DNA of 64,000 bases from Leuconostocaceae bacterium ESL0958 (lineage in GTDB: Bacteria > Bacillota > Bacilli > Lactobacillales > Lactobacillaceae): positions 1-64,000 of the forward strand of contig JAQTHT010000004.1 of NCBI GenBank assembly GCA_029433265.1, in the 5' to 3' direction. Shown one piece after another: positions 15,552 through 22,438 of the stretch. The position numbers were made by a program, and so were the translations under genes. The notes below the pieces were generated by a model. That model was not told the DNA's origin. It searched no databases and saw only the letters and a list, made by a program, of their open reading frames with translations. Within the stretch, counting starts at the first letter, position 1; each line of letters begins with the position of its first letter.

Positions 15552-15680
15552 ATGAATGATAAGCCATTCATGACCATATCGCAACAAATAACACTATTAA
15601 GAAGTAGAAATCTTGAATTCATTGATGAAGCCACTGCAGCCCAAAAAATAGCTAATAATGAAAAAATAAAAACTGGCTAA
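15552..15680 (+). pseudogene. Truncated Abi-family (AbiD/AbiF-like) protein
   Basis: A 42-codon frame with an excellent AAGGAGGG site. Its product, KPFMTISQQITLLRSRNLEFIDEATAAQKIANN, matches the conserved N-terminus of Abi-family phage-resistance proteins (Abi_2, normally about 300 residues). In these the segment KPFLT-like, QQIxLLxSRN is followed by a YYRL-type motif. Here the frame ends at EKIKTG, and the rest of the gene, including the HEPN-type catalytic part, is gone. The stop is followed by an ACGTCC-TTATT-GGACGT hairpin and then the MazF-like gene. It appears to be an internal deletion that kept promoter, leader and start. Confidence 0.72.
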
Positions 15681-15683
15681 CAC

Positions 15684-15700
15684 ACGTCCTTATTGGACGT
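15684..15700 (+). other. Short hairpin after the Abi relic
   Basis: ACGTCC (15684-15689) pairs with GGACGT (15695-15700) around TTATT. There is no T run. It lies between the Abi stump and the MazF-like gene, and may be the scar of the deletion or a translational element. Confidence 0.4.
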
Positions 15701-15734
15701 ATATACTCACTTATCAATTGAAAGGAATGTTATA

Positions 15735-16679
15735 ATGCCCAATTTGATTAGCGAAATACTATCAAATAAAATCAATAAGTTACAGCCTTTTACTGATTTT
15801 TATTTTTCTGATAACGAAGATTTTAAATCAAAGATGATGCCTAACTGGATAGAAACATACGGTCATTTTCTGAATAACGAATTAACCGGCCGTCAAAAAT
15901 TTTATCCAATTCTTAAACAAGGAACAATCATTATGATCAACTTTGGAATAAACGTGGGAGAAGAATTGAGCGGACCACATTTCGGAATTGTCATTAATGC
16001 CAATGATGACAAACGAATCGGAAAAATAACTGTGCTGCCGTTAACGTCTAAATACCATAAAGGACATGTTCGCCTAGGAAAAAATATTGTTGATGAAACA
16101 TTAGCACTGATTTCAACCAAGCAAGCGGAACTAAAAGAGATTCGCAACGAATTAGATAGATCAACAGGTATTACAGATAACCTTATCAATAATTTTATAG
16201 ATACCCATGTGACTAATATAGATTCCCTTTCACATGAAACAATGCAAATTTTAATTGAAGCTTTTTCAATAATGCCATCTAATTTTAGTGATGATTTTGA
16301 AGCACGAACAGAAGTTCACATTAAAAATAAAATGCAATACGTTAGATCATTCCTTGAGAAGATAAGCAAAAATCCTAATTTTGAATCAAATTCGGAATTA
16401 TCTAGCTTTTATTATGATATGACCGCCCTCCTATCGAGCATGGATATCAGTATTAAGCAGCTTGATATCATTAGATATAGGTTATCTGGTCTAGAAAACT
16501 TAAAGAGACAATTAGTTAAATATAACAATGATTCTTTTGCTGACATTAAAAATATGACTACTGTCAGCAAGACACGAGTTAACAAACTATCAGAATACGA
16601 TATTTCTGGTAATGTATCTATTTCACCAGACTCATTGAACAAAATAAAAGAAAATATCCATTCATTTTTGAATATCTAA
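15735..16679 (+). CDS. Long MazF/PemK-family toxin-like protein
   Basis: A 314-residue protein whose residues about 65-130 match the PemK/MazF endoribonuclease fold: LKQGTIIMINFGINVGEELSGPHFGIVINAN, then ITVLPLTSKYHKGHVRLG. MazF proteins cut mRNA or tRNA and are held by an antitoxin. This one is almost three times longer than classic MazF (about 110 residues). It has an extra N-terminal segment and about 180 C-terminal residues rich in helix and Asn/Ser/Ile, which may act as a built-in control or partner-binding part. I start at the ATG at 15735, after AAAGGA. No antitoxin gene is adjacent. Its neighbours are the Abi stump, a small structured RNA and an integrase relic. AT-rich composition indicates transfer. 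Confidence 0.72.
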   Translation: MPNLISEILSNKINKLQPFTDFYFSDNEDFKSKMMPNWIETYGHFLNNELTGRQKFYPILKQGTIIMINFGINVGEELSGPHFGIVINANDDKRIGKITVLPLTSKYHKGHVRLGKNIVDETLALISTKQAELKEIRNELDRSTGITDNLINNFIDTHVTNIDSLSHETMQILIEAFSIMPSNFSDDFEARTEVHIKNKMQYVRSFLEKISKNPNFESNSELSSFYYDMTALLSSMDISIKQLDIIRYRLSGLENLKRQLVKYNNDSFADIKNMTTVSKTRVNKLSEYDISGNVSISPDSLNKIKENIHSFLNI

Positions 16680-16695
16680 AAAGATATGTTAAGAT
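16668..16695 (+). promoter_or_regulatory. Promoter of the small structured RNA
   Basis: TTGAAT (16668-16673), a 16-base spacer and an extended -10, TG-T-TAAGAT (16690-16695). The -35 overlaps the last codons of the MazF-like gene. Transcription should start near 16701. Confidence 0.75.
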
Positions 16696-16700
16696 ACAAG

Positions 16701-16793
16701 TATCGGTACGATTGGGTACCGGCCTTCGGGCCTAATATTTCATATTGCCACGAATGGGTGGCGAGGAGATTCGTAGTGGATCTCCTCTTTTTT
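16701..16793 (+). ncRNA. Independent structured small RNA, about 93 nt
   Basis: Between a clear promoter and a clear terminator lie four hairpins in a row. They are CGGTAC with GTACCG (16704-16721), GGCC-TTCG-GGCC (16721-16732), GCCAC with GTGGC (16747-16762), and the terminator GAGGAGAT with ATCTCCTC plus six T (16763-16793). The GC-rich, compact structure contrasts with the AT-rich island around it. There is no open frame. Its position after an Abi relic and a MazF-like gene suggests an RNA antitoxin or guide-like partner such as those linked to AbiF, but that is inference. Confidence 0.75.
16763..16793 (+). terminator. Terminator of the small RNA
   Basis: Perfect 8-bp stem GAGGAGAT/ATCTCCTC with a nine-base loop followed by six T. 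Confidence 0.9.
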
Positions 16794-16796
16794 GTT

Positions 16797-17105
16797 TTAA
16801 TTTTTTAATTGTTGTTCGAAGTAATTATAAAATCTGCTAACTTCAAAAAGTAGTCATCATAATACTAAGTTTTTCGGACATACTTCAGTTTATTAGGTTA
16901 ATTGAACTACTAAAAATGACTTAGCTTTAAAAATAATACTAACCGCCTACTATTCTAGTTGATGCTACTCCAAGTTGGCCACGTTATAAAACGATCATTT
17001 TTATTTCAAAAACAACACGATAACAATTAATAGAACATGATCTTTAAAAGACAGTTCCATGAAAAAAACAGCCATGTCAAAGTGAATGATTGATGTCTCG
17101 ATTAA
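16797..17105. other. AT-rich spacer within the island
   Basis: No gene, RNA or repeat recognised. It may contain eroded upstream parts of the integrase gene, but no frame is long enough to show this. Confidence 0.5.
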
Positions 17106-17291
17106 GTTTCTGTAAACAGTAAAAAGAATGGGCGTTTGTTACTTTCTCATGGTGTTTCAATTCAGTATGTGTGCGAAAGACTTGGGCATTCTAATACGAG
17201 CATCACATTGCCAATATATGCTCACCTGCTAGAAGAAAAGAGCGTTACTGACAATATAAAGGCGATGAGTATACTTAACGATGTATCATGA
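17106..17291 (+). pseudogene. int: Tyrosine recombinase (integrase), 3' remnant
   Basis: The open segment ends in LLLSHGVSIQYVCERLGHSN, then TSITLPIYAHLLEEKSVTDN, then IKAMSILNDVS and a stop. This is the C-terminal end of a phage or ICE-type tyrosine recombinase, including the GHSNTSIT motif and the catalytic Tyr in IYAHL. The RHTHAS-like box with the catalytic Arg, and everything before it, is missing; a stop codon lies at 17103. It is too short to have been called as a gene by length. It sits 160 bp from tRNA-Arg, a usual integration site, and marks the island 14.8-17.3 kb as the decayed remains of an integrated element. Confidence 0.85.
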
Positions 17292-17295
17292 TACA
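17282..17295. repeat. 14-bp perfect palindrome
   Basis: TGTATCATGATACA overlaps the end of the integrase relic and is followed closely by another half site, TTGATACAG (17300-17308). It could be an arm-type or regulator site of the lost element. Confidence 0.5.
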
Positions 17296-17410
17296 GTCTT
17301 GATACAGTTGCTGCTAAAAAAGTGTTATTAATTTAAATTAATTCTTACAAAACATTATAAGTTGAACCCGTATAAAGGCACTCATACCAACGTTTCCGCC
17401 GTTTTAAAAA

Positions 17411-17446
17411 TAAAAAAGCCCACCTACCGCGATTTGCAGTAAATGG
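17411..17446 (-). terminator. Terminator of tRNA-Arg
   Basis: On the minus strand GCCCA with inner TAC/GTA pairs with TGGGC, followed by six T, directly after the tRNA. Confidence 0.8.
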
Positions 17447-17453
17447 GCCAATA

Positions 17454-17527
17454 TGCACTGAGGGGGAGTCGAACCCTCGACCTGCCGGGTAGAAACCGGC
17501 TGCTCTATCCAGCTGAGCTACCAGTGC
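17454..17527 (-). tRNA. tRNA-Arg (anticodon UCU)
   Basis: A full cloverleaf is readable on the minus strand. The acceptor is GCACTGG with TCAGTGC and discriminator A. The D-arm is GCTC/GAGC, and the anticodon stem GCCGG/CCGGC carries the loop TTTCTAC, giving anticodon TCT for AGA. The T-loop is TTCGACT. CCA is not encoded. The T-stem (GAGGG with CCCCC) has one A-C mismatch. The gene faces the integrase relic with its 3' end, as expected of an attachment-site tRNA. Confidence 0.95.
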
Positions 17528-17590
17528 AAAGAAACTTACGATAATTATCATAGCAAAAATAACCGTTAATTTCTATCTTTCCCGATAGTA

Positions 17591-17620
17591 AAAAGAACCT
17601 GTCAGTTGACAGGTTCTTTT
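17591..17620. terminator. Bidirectional terminator after the DUF308 gene
   Basis: AAAAGAACCTGTCA pairs perfectly with TGACAGGTTCTTTT around GT. It lies nine bases after the DUF308 stop codon on the minus strand. Confidence 0.9.
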
Positions 17621-17628
17621 GCTCTCAC

Positions 17629-18165
17629 TTACTTTTTCAAAGTAAAGTAGTGGGCTAACTTGATGATTCCAACTACCAACAGCATGATGCCGAAGAAAGT
17701 CCAAACCAAGAAGCCTCCGATGAGTGGGCTGACAATCAGGGACAGGCCAGCCAAGATGTTAATCAAGGCAGCGATAAAGTGCCAGGTCTTGCTACTGTTC
17801 AACCGGTTCAAGATGGTCAGGTTGGCGATCCCTTCCACTAACCAAGTGATCCCCGTCAACATGCCGACAACCAAGAGCAAGGACAACGTAGCGGCCTGCA
17901 TGTCGATAAAGATAAAGAGACCCGCCACCAGGTAAACAACGGCCACAATGGCATCCATAACTTGATCACGGCGGCGGTTTTCCTTACCAGAGAAAGCGGA
18001 CCAGAGCTTGAAGGCCCCCATCAGCAACATGGCAATGCCAATCAAGGCAGCCACGAAGTTTGCACTCTTATCTGGCCAGAAGACAATCAGAATGCCGACA
18101 ATGGTTGAAACTAATCCGTCCATCCCAATCACACGGCGAAACTTTAATGCGAAATTATCTAACAT
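17629..18165 (-). CDS. DUF308 (HdeD-like) membrane protein
   Basis: A 178-residue protein with six hydrophobic segments arranged as three pairs, the DUF308 pattern: GLVSTIVGILIVFWPDKSANFVAALIGIAMLLMGAFKLWSAF, VMDAIVAVVYLVAGLFIFIDMQAATLSLLLVVGM, and NILAGLSLIVSPLIGGFLVWTFFGIMLLVVGIIKLAHYF. HdeD in Escherichia coli is linked to acid resistance. In Gram-positive bacteria the function is unknown. It is monocistronic, with its own terminator and an AT-rich promoter region upstream. No neighbour gives a functional hint. Confidence 0.85.
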   Translation of the reverse strand: MLDNFALKFRRVIGMDGLVSTIVGILIVFWPDKSANFVAALIGIAMLLMGAFKLWSAFSGKENRRRDQVMDAIVAVVYLVAGLFIFIDMQAATLSLLLVVGMLTGITWLVEGIANLTILNRLNSSKTWHFIAALINILAGLSLIVSPLIGGFLVWTFFGIMLLVVGIIKLAHYFTLKK

Positions 18166-18266
18166 GAAAATACTCCTCTGTATTATTGTTCAATTCTTAT
18201 TATACCGCAAAAATGGCTGTACCATCGTTACGAATCATTATTTTTGTATGATTCCTTCAGCCAATC

Positions 18267-18296
18267 AAAAAGCCGGCCCATTGGACCGACTTTTTT
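18267..18296 (-). terminator. Terminator of pyruvate oxidase gene
   Basis: On the minus strand AAGTCGGTCC pairs with GGGCCGGCTT (with G-U pairs) and a T run follows, about 30 bases after the stop. Confidence 0.75.
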
Positions 18297-18325
18297 AATG
18301 AAAGGAAAGTTGCAAGCTAATGCGC

Positions 18326-20143
18326 TTACAATTCAACCCCAAATTCTTCAAAGAATTCTGGCAAAGTCTTCAAATCCTGACCCTGGTAACTGTCTAAGAA
18401 GTCGCGGACTGACTTTGGTTGTTGCACGTCAAAGTTAGCATTATAGGTTGGGTTCACACTTTCAATGTAGTGGTCCCCTTCCTTGGTCAGCTGTAATTCT
18501 TCAACTGGCAGTGCCCGATCAGCTGAAATCTTAATATCAATCAAGAATGGTTGGCCGTCCTTCGTCACCTGGGCTGCCTGGTCAAAGGCGGCGGCCAAGT
18601 CCTTGAAGTCTTTGACTTCAACGGCAGCCACACCCATTCCTTCGGCAATCTTGGCGAAGTTTTGGTCGGCCAAATCAATGCCGGAGTGGGTCATGGCGAC
18701 GTCATCTTGTTCAGACTTAATGAAGTTCAACGTTGTGTTGGACGTGATGACATTGATAATTGGCAAGTTGTACTTCTTTTCCGTAATCAAGTCCTGCATC
18801 ACCATTGAAAAGGCCCCATCGCCAGCAACTTGGAAGACCTGCCGTTCTGGGTAAGACAACTTAGCAGCTAAGCCGCCGGGCAGTCCGGTCCCCATGGAAG
18901 CAAAGAGGGCTGAAATGACCATCTTTTGTTCCTTTGACACGTGCAAGTGGCGGAAGGCGTTGATGATGTTGTCGCCGACATCGATGGAGAAAATCGCATC
19001 TGGGTCAGCAATCCGATTGATTTGCTTGTAGACACTTTCGGCCCGAATAGGACTGTCCGTCCGGTCTTCCTGAGACTTCATGTAGGCCTGCCAGTTTTCA
19101 TTATCGGCAATGGCAGCTTTCATAAAGGCCGTTGGTGCCACTGGTTCCGCCTTAGCCAAGGCTGCCTGAACGAAGGCCGTGGCATCAGACCAGATACCCA
19201 AGTCCAAGTTGTGGTGTCGGCCCAGTTCGATCCGGTCGTTATCAACTTGAACGAAGGTCATGTCGTGGGTTTGATAAATCAATTCAGCAAAGGGAAAATC
19301 AGCGCCGATGGTAATCAACAAATCGGCAGAAGCCATGATTTCATCAGCTGCCTTGTGGGCAGCTCGATTGGCCATGCCCAAGTTTCCTTCGTAGCTTTCA
19401 TCCAAGTGGCCCTTGGCCAAACCGGTCATGACCAATGGAATTTGTAACTTCTTGGACAATTCGATTAAGTCGTTGCCCCCATCTTTGATTCCTTGACCGA
19501 CGTGAATAACGGGCCGCTTGGCCTTTTTCACCATGTCTAAGAAAGCATCGATTTCTTGTGCGCTTGGTTCAACAACCGGTGCTACCTTGTCGTCACTTTC
19601 ACTGTGAGAAGAGTATTTCAAATCAGGGATTTGTTCGTAACCCAAGTTATTTGGAATGATGACAACGGCCACGCCCCGCTTCTGGTAGGCCTCTCGGATG
19701 GCTTGATCCACCACGCGCGGCAAGCTCTTGGCATCCATCACCGTCCGGCAGTAAACAGAGACATCTTCAAAGATGGGATCTTCGTTAAACTCCTGGAAGA
19801 AGTGATGGTTCATCACAGCGGTACCAGTCTGCCCAACCAGAGCCAAAACGGGTGCGTGATCTTCACGGGCATCATAGAGACCCGTCAACAAGTTCGTTGC
19901 CCCTGGTCCAGCGGACCCAAAGGCCACGCCGATTTTACCGGTCAACTTGGCATCGGCTGATGCGGCCATTGCACCGACTTGTTCATGGCGAATTTGGATG
20001 TAGCGGAGTCGGTCCTTTTCTTCTGCCAAGGCCGCCATCGTGGAGTTAAAGGAACCCCCGGGATAACCGTAGAGGTGGTCAACGCCCCAGCCCTCTAATA
20101 CTTTTAACATAGCGACGCTTGCTGCAACTGTTTTGTCTGACAT
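18326..20143 (-). CDS. spxB: Pyruvate oxidase
   Basis: A 605-residue thiamine-diphosphate and FAD enzyme that converts pyruvate, phosphate and O2 into acetyl phosphate, CO2 and H2O2. The catalytic Glu lies in IRHEQVGAMAA, the N-terminal domain has GSAGPGATNLLTGLYDAREDHAPVLALVGQ, and the FAD domain is central. The diphosphate-binding motif is GDGAFSMVMQDLITEKKYNLPIINVITSN. The short LQLTKEGDHYIESVNPTYN and the C-terminal tail VRDFLDSY resemble lactobacillar and streptococcal Pox rather than acetolactate synthase. The start has an AGGAGC site. It yields ATP from pyruvate in air and peroxide that inhibits rivals. A transporter gene is transcribed divergently from the 154-bp spacer. Confidence 0.9.
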   Translation of the reverse strand: MSDKTVAASVAMLKVLEGWGVDHLYGYPGGSFNSTMAALAEEKDRLRYIQIRHEQVGAMAASADAKLTGKIGVAFGSAGPGATNLLTGLYDAREDHAPVLALVGQTGTAVMNHHFFQEFNEDPIFEDVSVYCRTVMDAKSLPRVVDQAIREAYQKRGVAVVIIPNNLGYEQIPDLKYSSHSESDDKVAPVVEPSAQEIDAFLDMVKKAKRPVIHVGQGIKDGGNDLIELSKKLQIPLVMTGLAKGHLDESYEGNLGMANRAAHKAADEIMASADLLITIGADFPFAELIYQTHDMTFVQVDNDRIELGRHHNLDLGIWSDATAFVQAALAKAEPVAPTAFMKAAIADNENWQAYMKSQEDRTDSPIRAESVYKQINRIADPDAIFSIDVGDNIINAFRHLHVSKEQKMVISALFASMGTGLPGGLAAKLSYPERQVFQVAGDGAFSMVMQDLITEKKYNLPIINVITSNTTLNFIKSEQDDVAMTHSGIDLADQNFAKIAEGMGVAAVEVKDFKDLAAAFDQAAQVTKDGQPFLIDIKISADRALPVEELQLTKEGDHYIESVNPTYNANFDVQQPKSVRDFLDSYQGQDLKTLPEFFEEFGVEL

Positions 20144-20243
20144 AAGCTAGCTCCTATTCTTTTTCTTAGGTCTATCATACGCCCTCTTATCCAATTAAAA
20201 AGGATTATTGCAGAAAAGATAATAAGCTGTAACGGGAATGATT

Positions 20244-20249
20244 TATAAT
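20244..20249 (+). promoter_or_regulatory. -10 box of the OFA transporter gene
   Basis: TATAAT lies 48 bases before the start in the spacer shared with pyruvate oxidase. No clear -35 is visible. Confidence 0.45.
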
Positions 20250-20297
20250 GACTTATAGCTAATAAAAACAGATCACCGCCCCCGAAAGGAGCGATCA

Positions 20298-21521
20298 ATG
20301 ACAATGAACAATAAATGGCTACGGGCCGCCCTACCTGCGCTGCTCATTCACAGCTGTATTGGGACCGTTTACGCTTGGAGTGTTTTTAAAGCGCCGGTGG
20401 CCCGGGCCATTGGGGCCGCGCCTAGCAGTCTGGAATGGGCCTTTTCCCTGGCCATCCTCTTCCTAGGACTCTCGGCCGCTTTACTGGGCCCCTTCGTCGA
20501 ACGGAACATTCGCCGATCGGCTCTACTGGCTACAGGCCTTTTTAGCCTGGGGATGCTGGGCACAGCGCTGAGTATCCAGCAAAAATCACTCATCGGCATT
20601 GACGTCTTTTACGGCCCAGTGATGGGCATTGGGCTGGGCATTGGCTATTTAACGCCCATCAAAAACTTAATGCTCTGGTTCCATGATCAAAAGGGCTTGG
20701 GGACCGGTCTAGCCGTCGCCGGCTTTGGGCTAGCCAAAATGATTTTCGCCCCGATCATGCTGGCGCTAGAACGGTCTGTTGGTCTCTGGCAAATGTTTGC
20801 CCTGCTCACGGTTGTCTTTGCCATTATGTTGACCATTGGGAGCCTGCTATTGCAAAAGCCTGCCAACTGGACCGAGCAGCCTTTACAAAGTCCTTTTCGC
20901 CCGCTGGTGCTCTTCCAAAAGCGGAATTTTCTGGGAATTTGGCTGATGTTTTACCTCAACATCACCGCTGGCTTAGCCATCATTTCCCAGGAAAAGGACA
21001 TCCTGTCCGCTATCCGTACCCCCGATAGGGGACCGGCTTTCACGGTGGGGATGATCGCCACTGTGCTCAGTATCGATGCCTTTTGCAATGCAGCCGGTCG
21101 GATTGGCTTTGCCAGTCTTTCCGATCGTTTGAAAGACCGCAATAGCGTCTACCAGCTCATCTTTGCCAGCTCCCTCTTCGTGAGCCTCTTCGCCCTAGCC
21201 ACTAGCATGACGAGTTTCTGGGCACCGGCCATTCTGATGATGACCTTTTTCTGCATTAACGCTGGCTACGGTGGTGGCTTTTCCGCCCTGGCGCCCCTGC
21301 TCTCTGACCGCTTTGGCATGCAGGCGATTTCGAAAATTCACGGACTAGCGCTGACCGCCTGGGCCGCTGCTGGCCTGTCCGGGAACCAGCTTGCTTCCTT
21401 TTTGGTACAAGTCTGTGGTTTTTCCTACCGAGCCGTTTTTCTGGTCATCGCCTGCCTGTATCTACTGGCTTTGTTCATTGCCCGTTTCTGGGTCAACGAT
21501 CAACAGGACATCATTGCATAA
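20298..21521 (+). CDS. OFA-family MFS transporter
   Basis: A 407-residue major-facilitator protein with about 12 membrane helices, of the oxalate:formate antiporter (OxlT-like) family. Recognisable parts are the N-terminal IGTVYAWSVFKAPVARAIG, the loop and helix PVMGIGLGIGYLTPIKNLMLWFHDQKGLGTGLAVAGFGLAKMIFAPIM, and the second-half GRIGFASLSDRLKDRN corresponding to motif A. OxlT members exchange small carboxylates; other members probably carry pyruvate-like monocarboxylates. It is divergent from pyruvate oxidase, so a link to pyruvate or acetate traffic is possible but not shown. An AAAGGAG site precedes the ATG. GC-rich composition resembles the core genes. Confidence 0.83.
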   Translation: MTMNNKWLRAALPALLIHSCIGTVYAWSVFKAPVARAIGAAPSSLEWAFSLAILFLGLSAALLGPFVERNIRRSALLATGLFSLGMLGTALSIQQKSLIGIDVFYGPVMGIGLGIGYLTPIKNLMLWFHDQKGLGTGLAVAGFGLAKMIFAPIMLALERSVGLWQMFALLTVVFAIMLTIGSLLLQKPANWTEQPLQSPFRPLVLFQKRNFLGIWLMFYLNITAGLAIISQEKDILSAIRTPDRGPAFTVGMIATVLSIDAFCNAAGRIGFASLSDRLKDRNSVYQLIFASSLFVSLFALATSMTSFWAPAILMMTFFCINAGYGGGFSALAPLLSDRFGMQAISKIHGLALTAWAAAGLSGNQLASFLVQVCGFSYRAVFLVIACLYLLALFIARFWVNDQQDIIA

Positions 21522-21560
21522 AAAAGAGGCAGGTTGCTGCAATCAGCAACCTGCCTTTTC
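21521..21560. terminator. Bidirectional terminator between the OFA transporter and crtM
   Basis: AAAAGAGGCAGGTTGCTG and CAGCAACCTGCCTTTT form a long stem around a short AAT-containing loop, with A and T runs on each side. Confidence 0.92.
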
Positions 21561-22438
21561 TATTGCATAAACCATGTTTTAACCAACATCCTGGTCTTTT
21601 GGAAGCGGGAAACGTAGGTCCGCTCAGCCAGTACTTGATAGTCTTTATGACGCATGTTCACAAGAATTTGACGGTAGACGTTCATGGCCAGTAAAAGACC
21701 GTCCCGGGCGGAACCGGCCGGGACAGAATGGGCAAGCGCCCGACCCTGCTCATAGTCCGCAAAGGCCTGGTTCCCCAATTCAGCTAGTACTTGGACCAAG
21801 GCCGGACTGGCCTCGGTCGCTGTTAAAGCTGCCTGATCAAGGCCAGCAGCTTGCAGGGTCGTCTGTGGCAAATAGCAGCGACCAGCTAAGGCATCGGCTC
21901 GCACATCGCGCAAAATGTTGGTCAGCTGCATCGCCTGCCCGACCTGGATGACGGCGGGTCGCTCCTTGGCGGTTAAAGGTTGCCCTGTCAAAATGGGCCA
22001 AATCATACAGCCGACGGTACCGGCGACTTGGTAACAGTACTGAGTCAGAGCCGGCCAGTCGGTAATTTCCTGCTGATTTAAGTCAAAACGTTGCCCCGCA
22101 ATCATATCGTTCATGTAGCTCGGATCAATCTCAAAGACAGTGCCCAGAAAGGCTACCTGTCCCGCCAGGCTCGTCTGCTCGTCAATATGTTGCGGCGGAT
22201 TAGCGCTGGCCGCTACCCATTCCGCTACCAATTGTTCGAAATCTGCCTGCTGGCCCTGATCGGCCGCATCATCGAGCTGCCGTAACCAATCATAGATGAC
22301 AAAGATACTGGCCGCTTGATAGTCCGCTAGTTGGCGAAAAGCAAAGTAAAAGGAGGAGGAATTTTCTTGAATGGCCGTTTGACTGCCCGCCAAAAAAGGC
22401 AAGACGGGTTCTAACAGGGCTTGTTGCTGCTTGGTCAT
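21560..22438 (-). CDS. crtM: Dehydrosqualene (C30 phytoene-type) synthase
   Basis: A 292-residue enzyme of the squalene/phytoene synthase family that condenses two farnesyl diphosphates to dehydrosqualene. Both aspartate-rich motifs are present: DWLRQLDDAAD, and LTNILRDVRADALAGRCYLP, together with YCYQVAGTVG. Pairing with a crtN desaturase indicates the C30 (diapocarotenoid) pathway known from staphylococci and Lactiplantibacillus plantarum, giving yellow 4,4'-diaponeurosporene, a membrane antioxidant. The start overlaps the crtN stop by four bases, so the two are translationally coupled. Chain length is inferred from context, not from residues alone. Confidence 0.9.
   Translation of the reverse strand: MTKQQQALLEPVLPFLAGSQTAIQENSSSFYFAFRQLADYQAASIFVIYDWLRQLDDAADQGQQADFEQLVAEWVAASANPPQHIDEQTSLAGQVAFLGTVFEIDPSYMNDMIAGQRFDLNQQEITDWPALTQYCYQVAGTVGCMIWPILTGQPLTAKERPAVIQVGQAMQLTNILRDVRADALAGRCYLPQTTLQAAGLDQAALTATEASPALVQVLAELGNQAFADYEQGRALAHSVPAGSARDGLLLAMNVYRQILVNMRHKDYQVLAERTYVSRFQKTRMLVKTWFMQ

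Noticed and set aside
17345-17551. 68-codon minus-strand frame
   Set aside because: It contains the whole tRNA-Arg gene; the ALVAQLDRAAGFYPAGRGFDS-type product is a familiar translation artefact of tRNA genes.
18326-20143. Acetolactate synthase as identity of the thiamine-diphosphate enzyme
   Set aside because: Length, N-terminal sequence and C-terminal tail fit lactic acid bacterial pyruvate oxidase; no acetolactate pathway gene is nearby. A search against both families would settle it.
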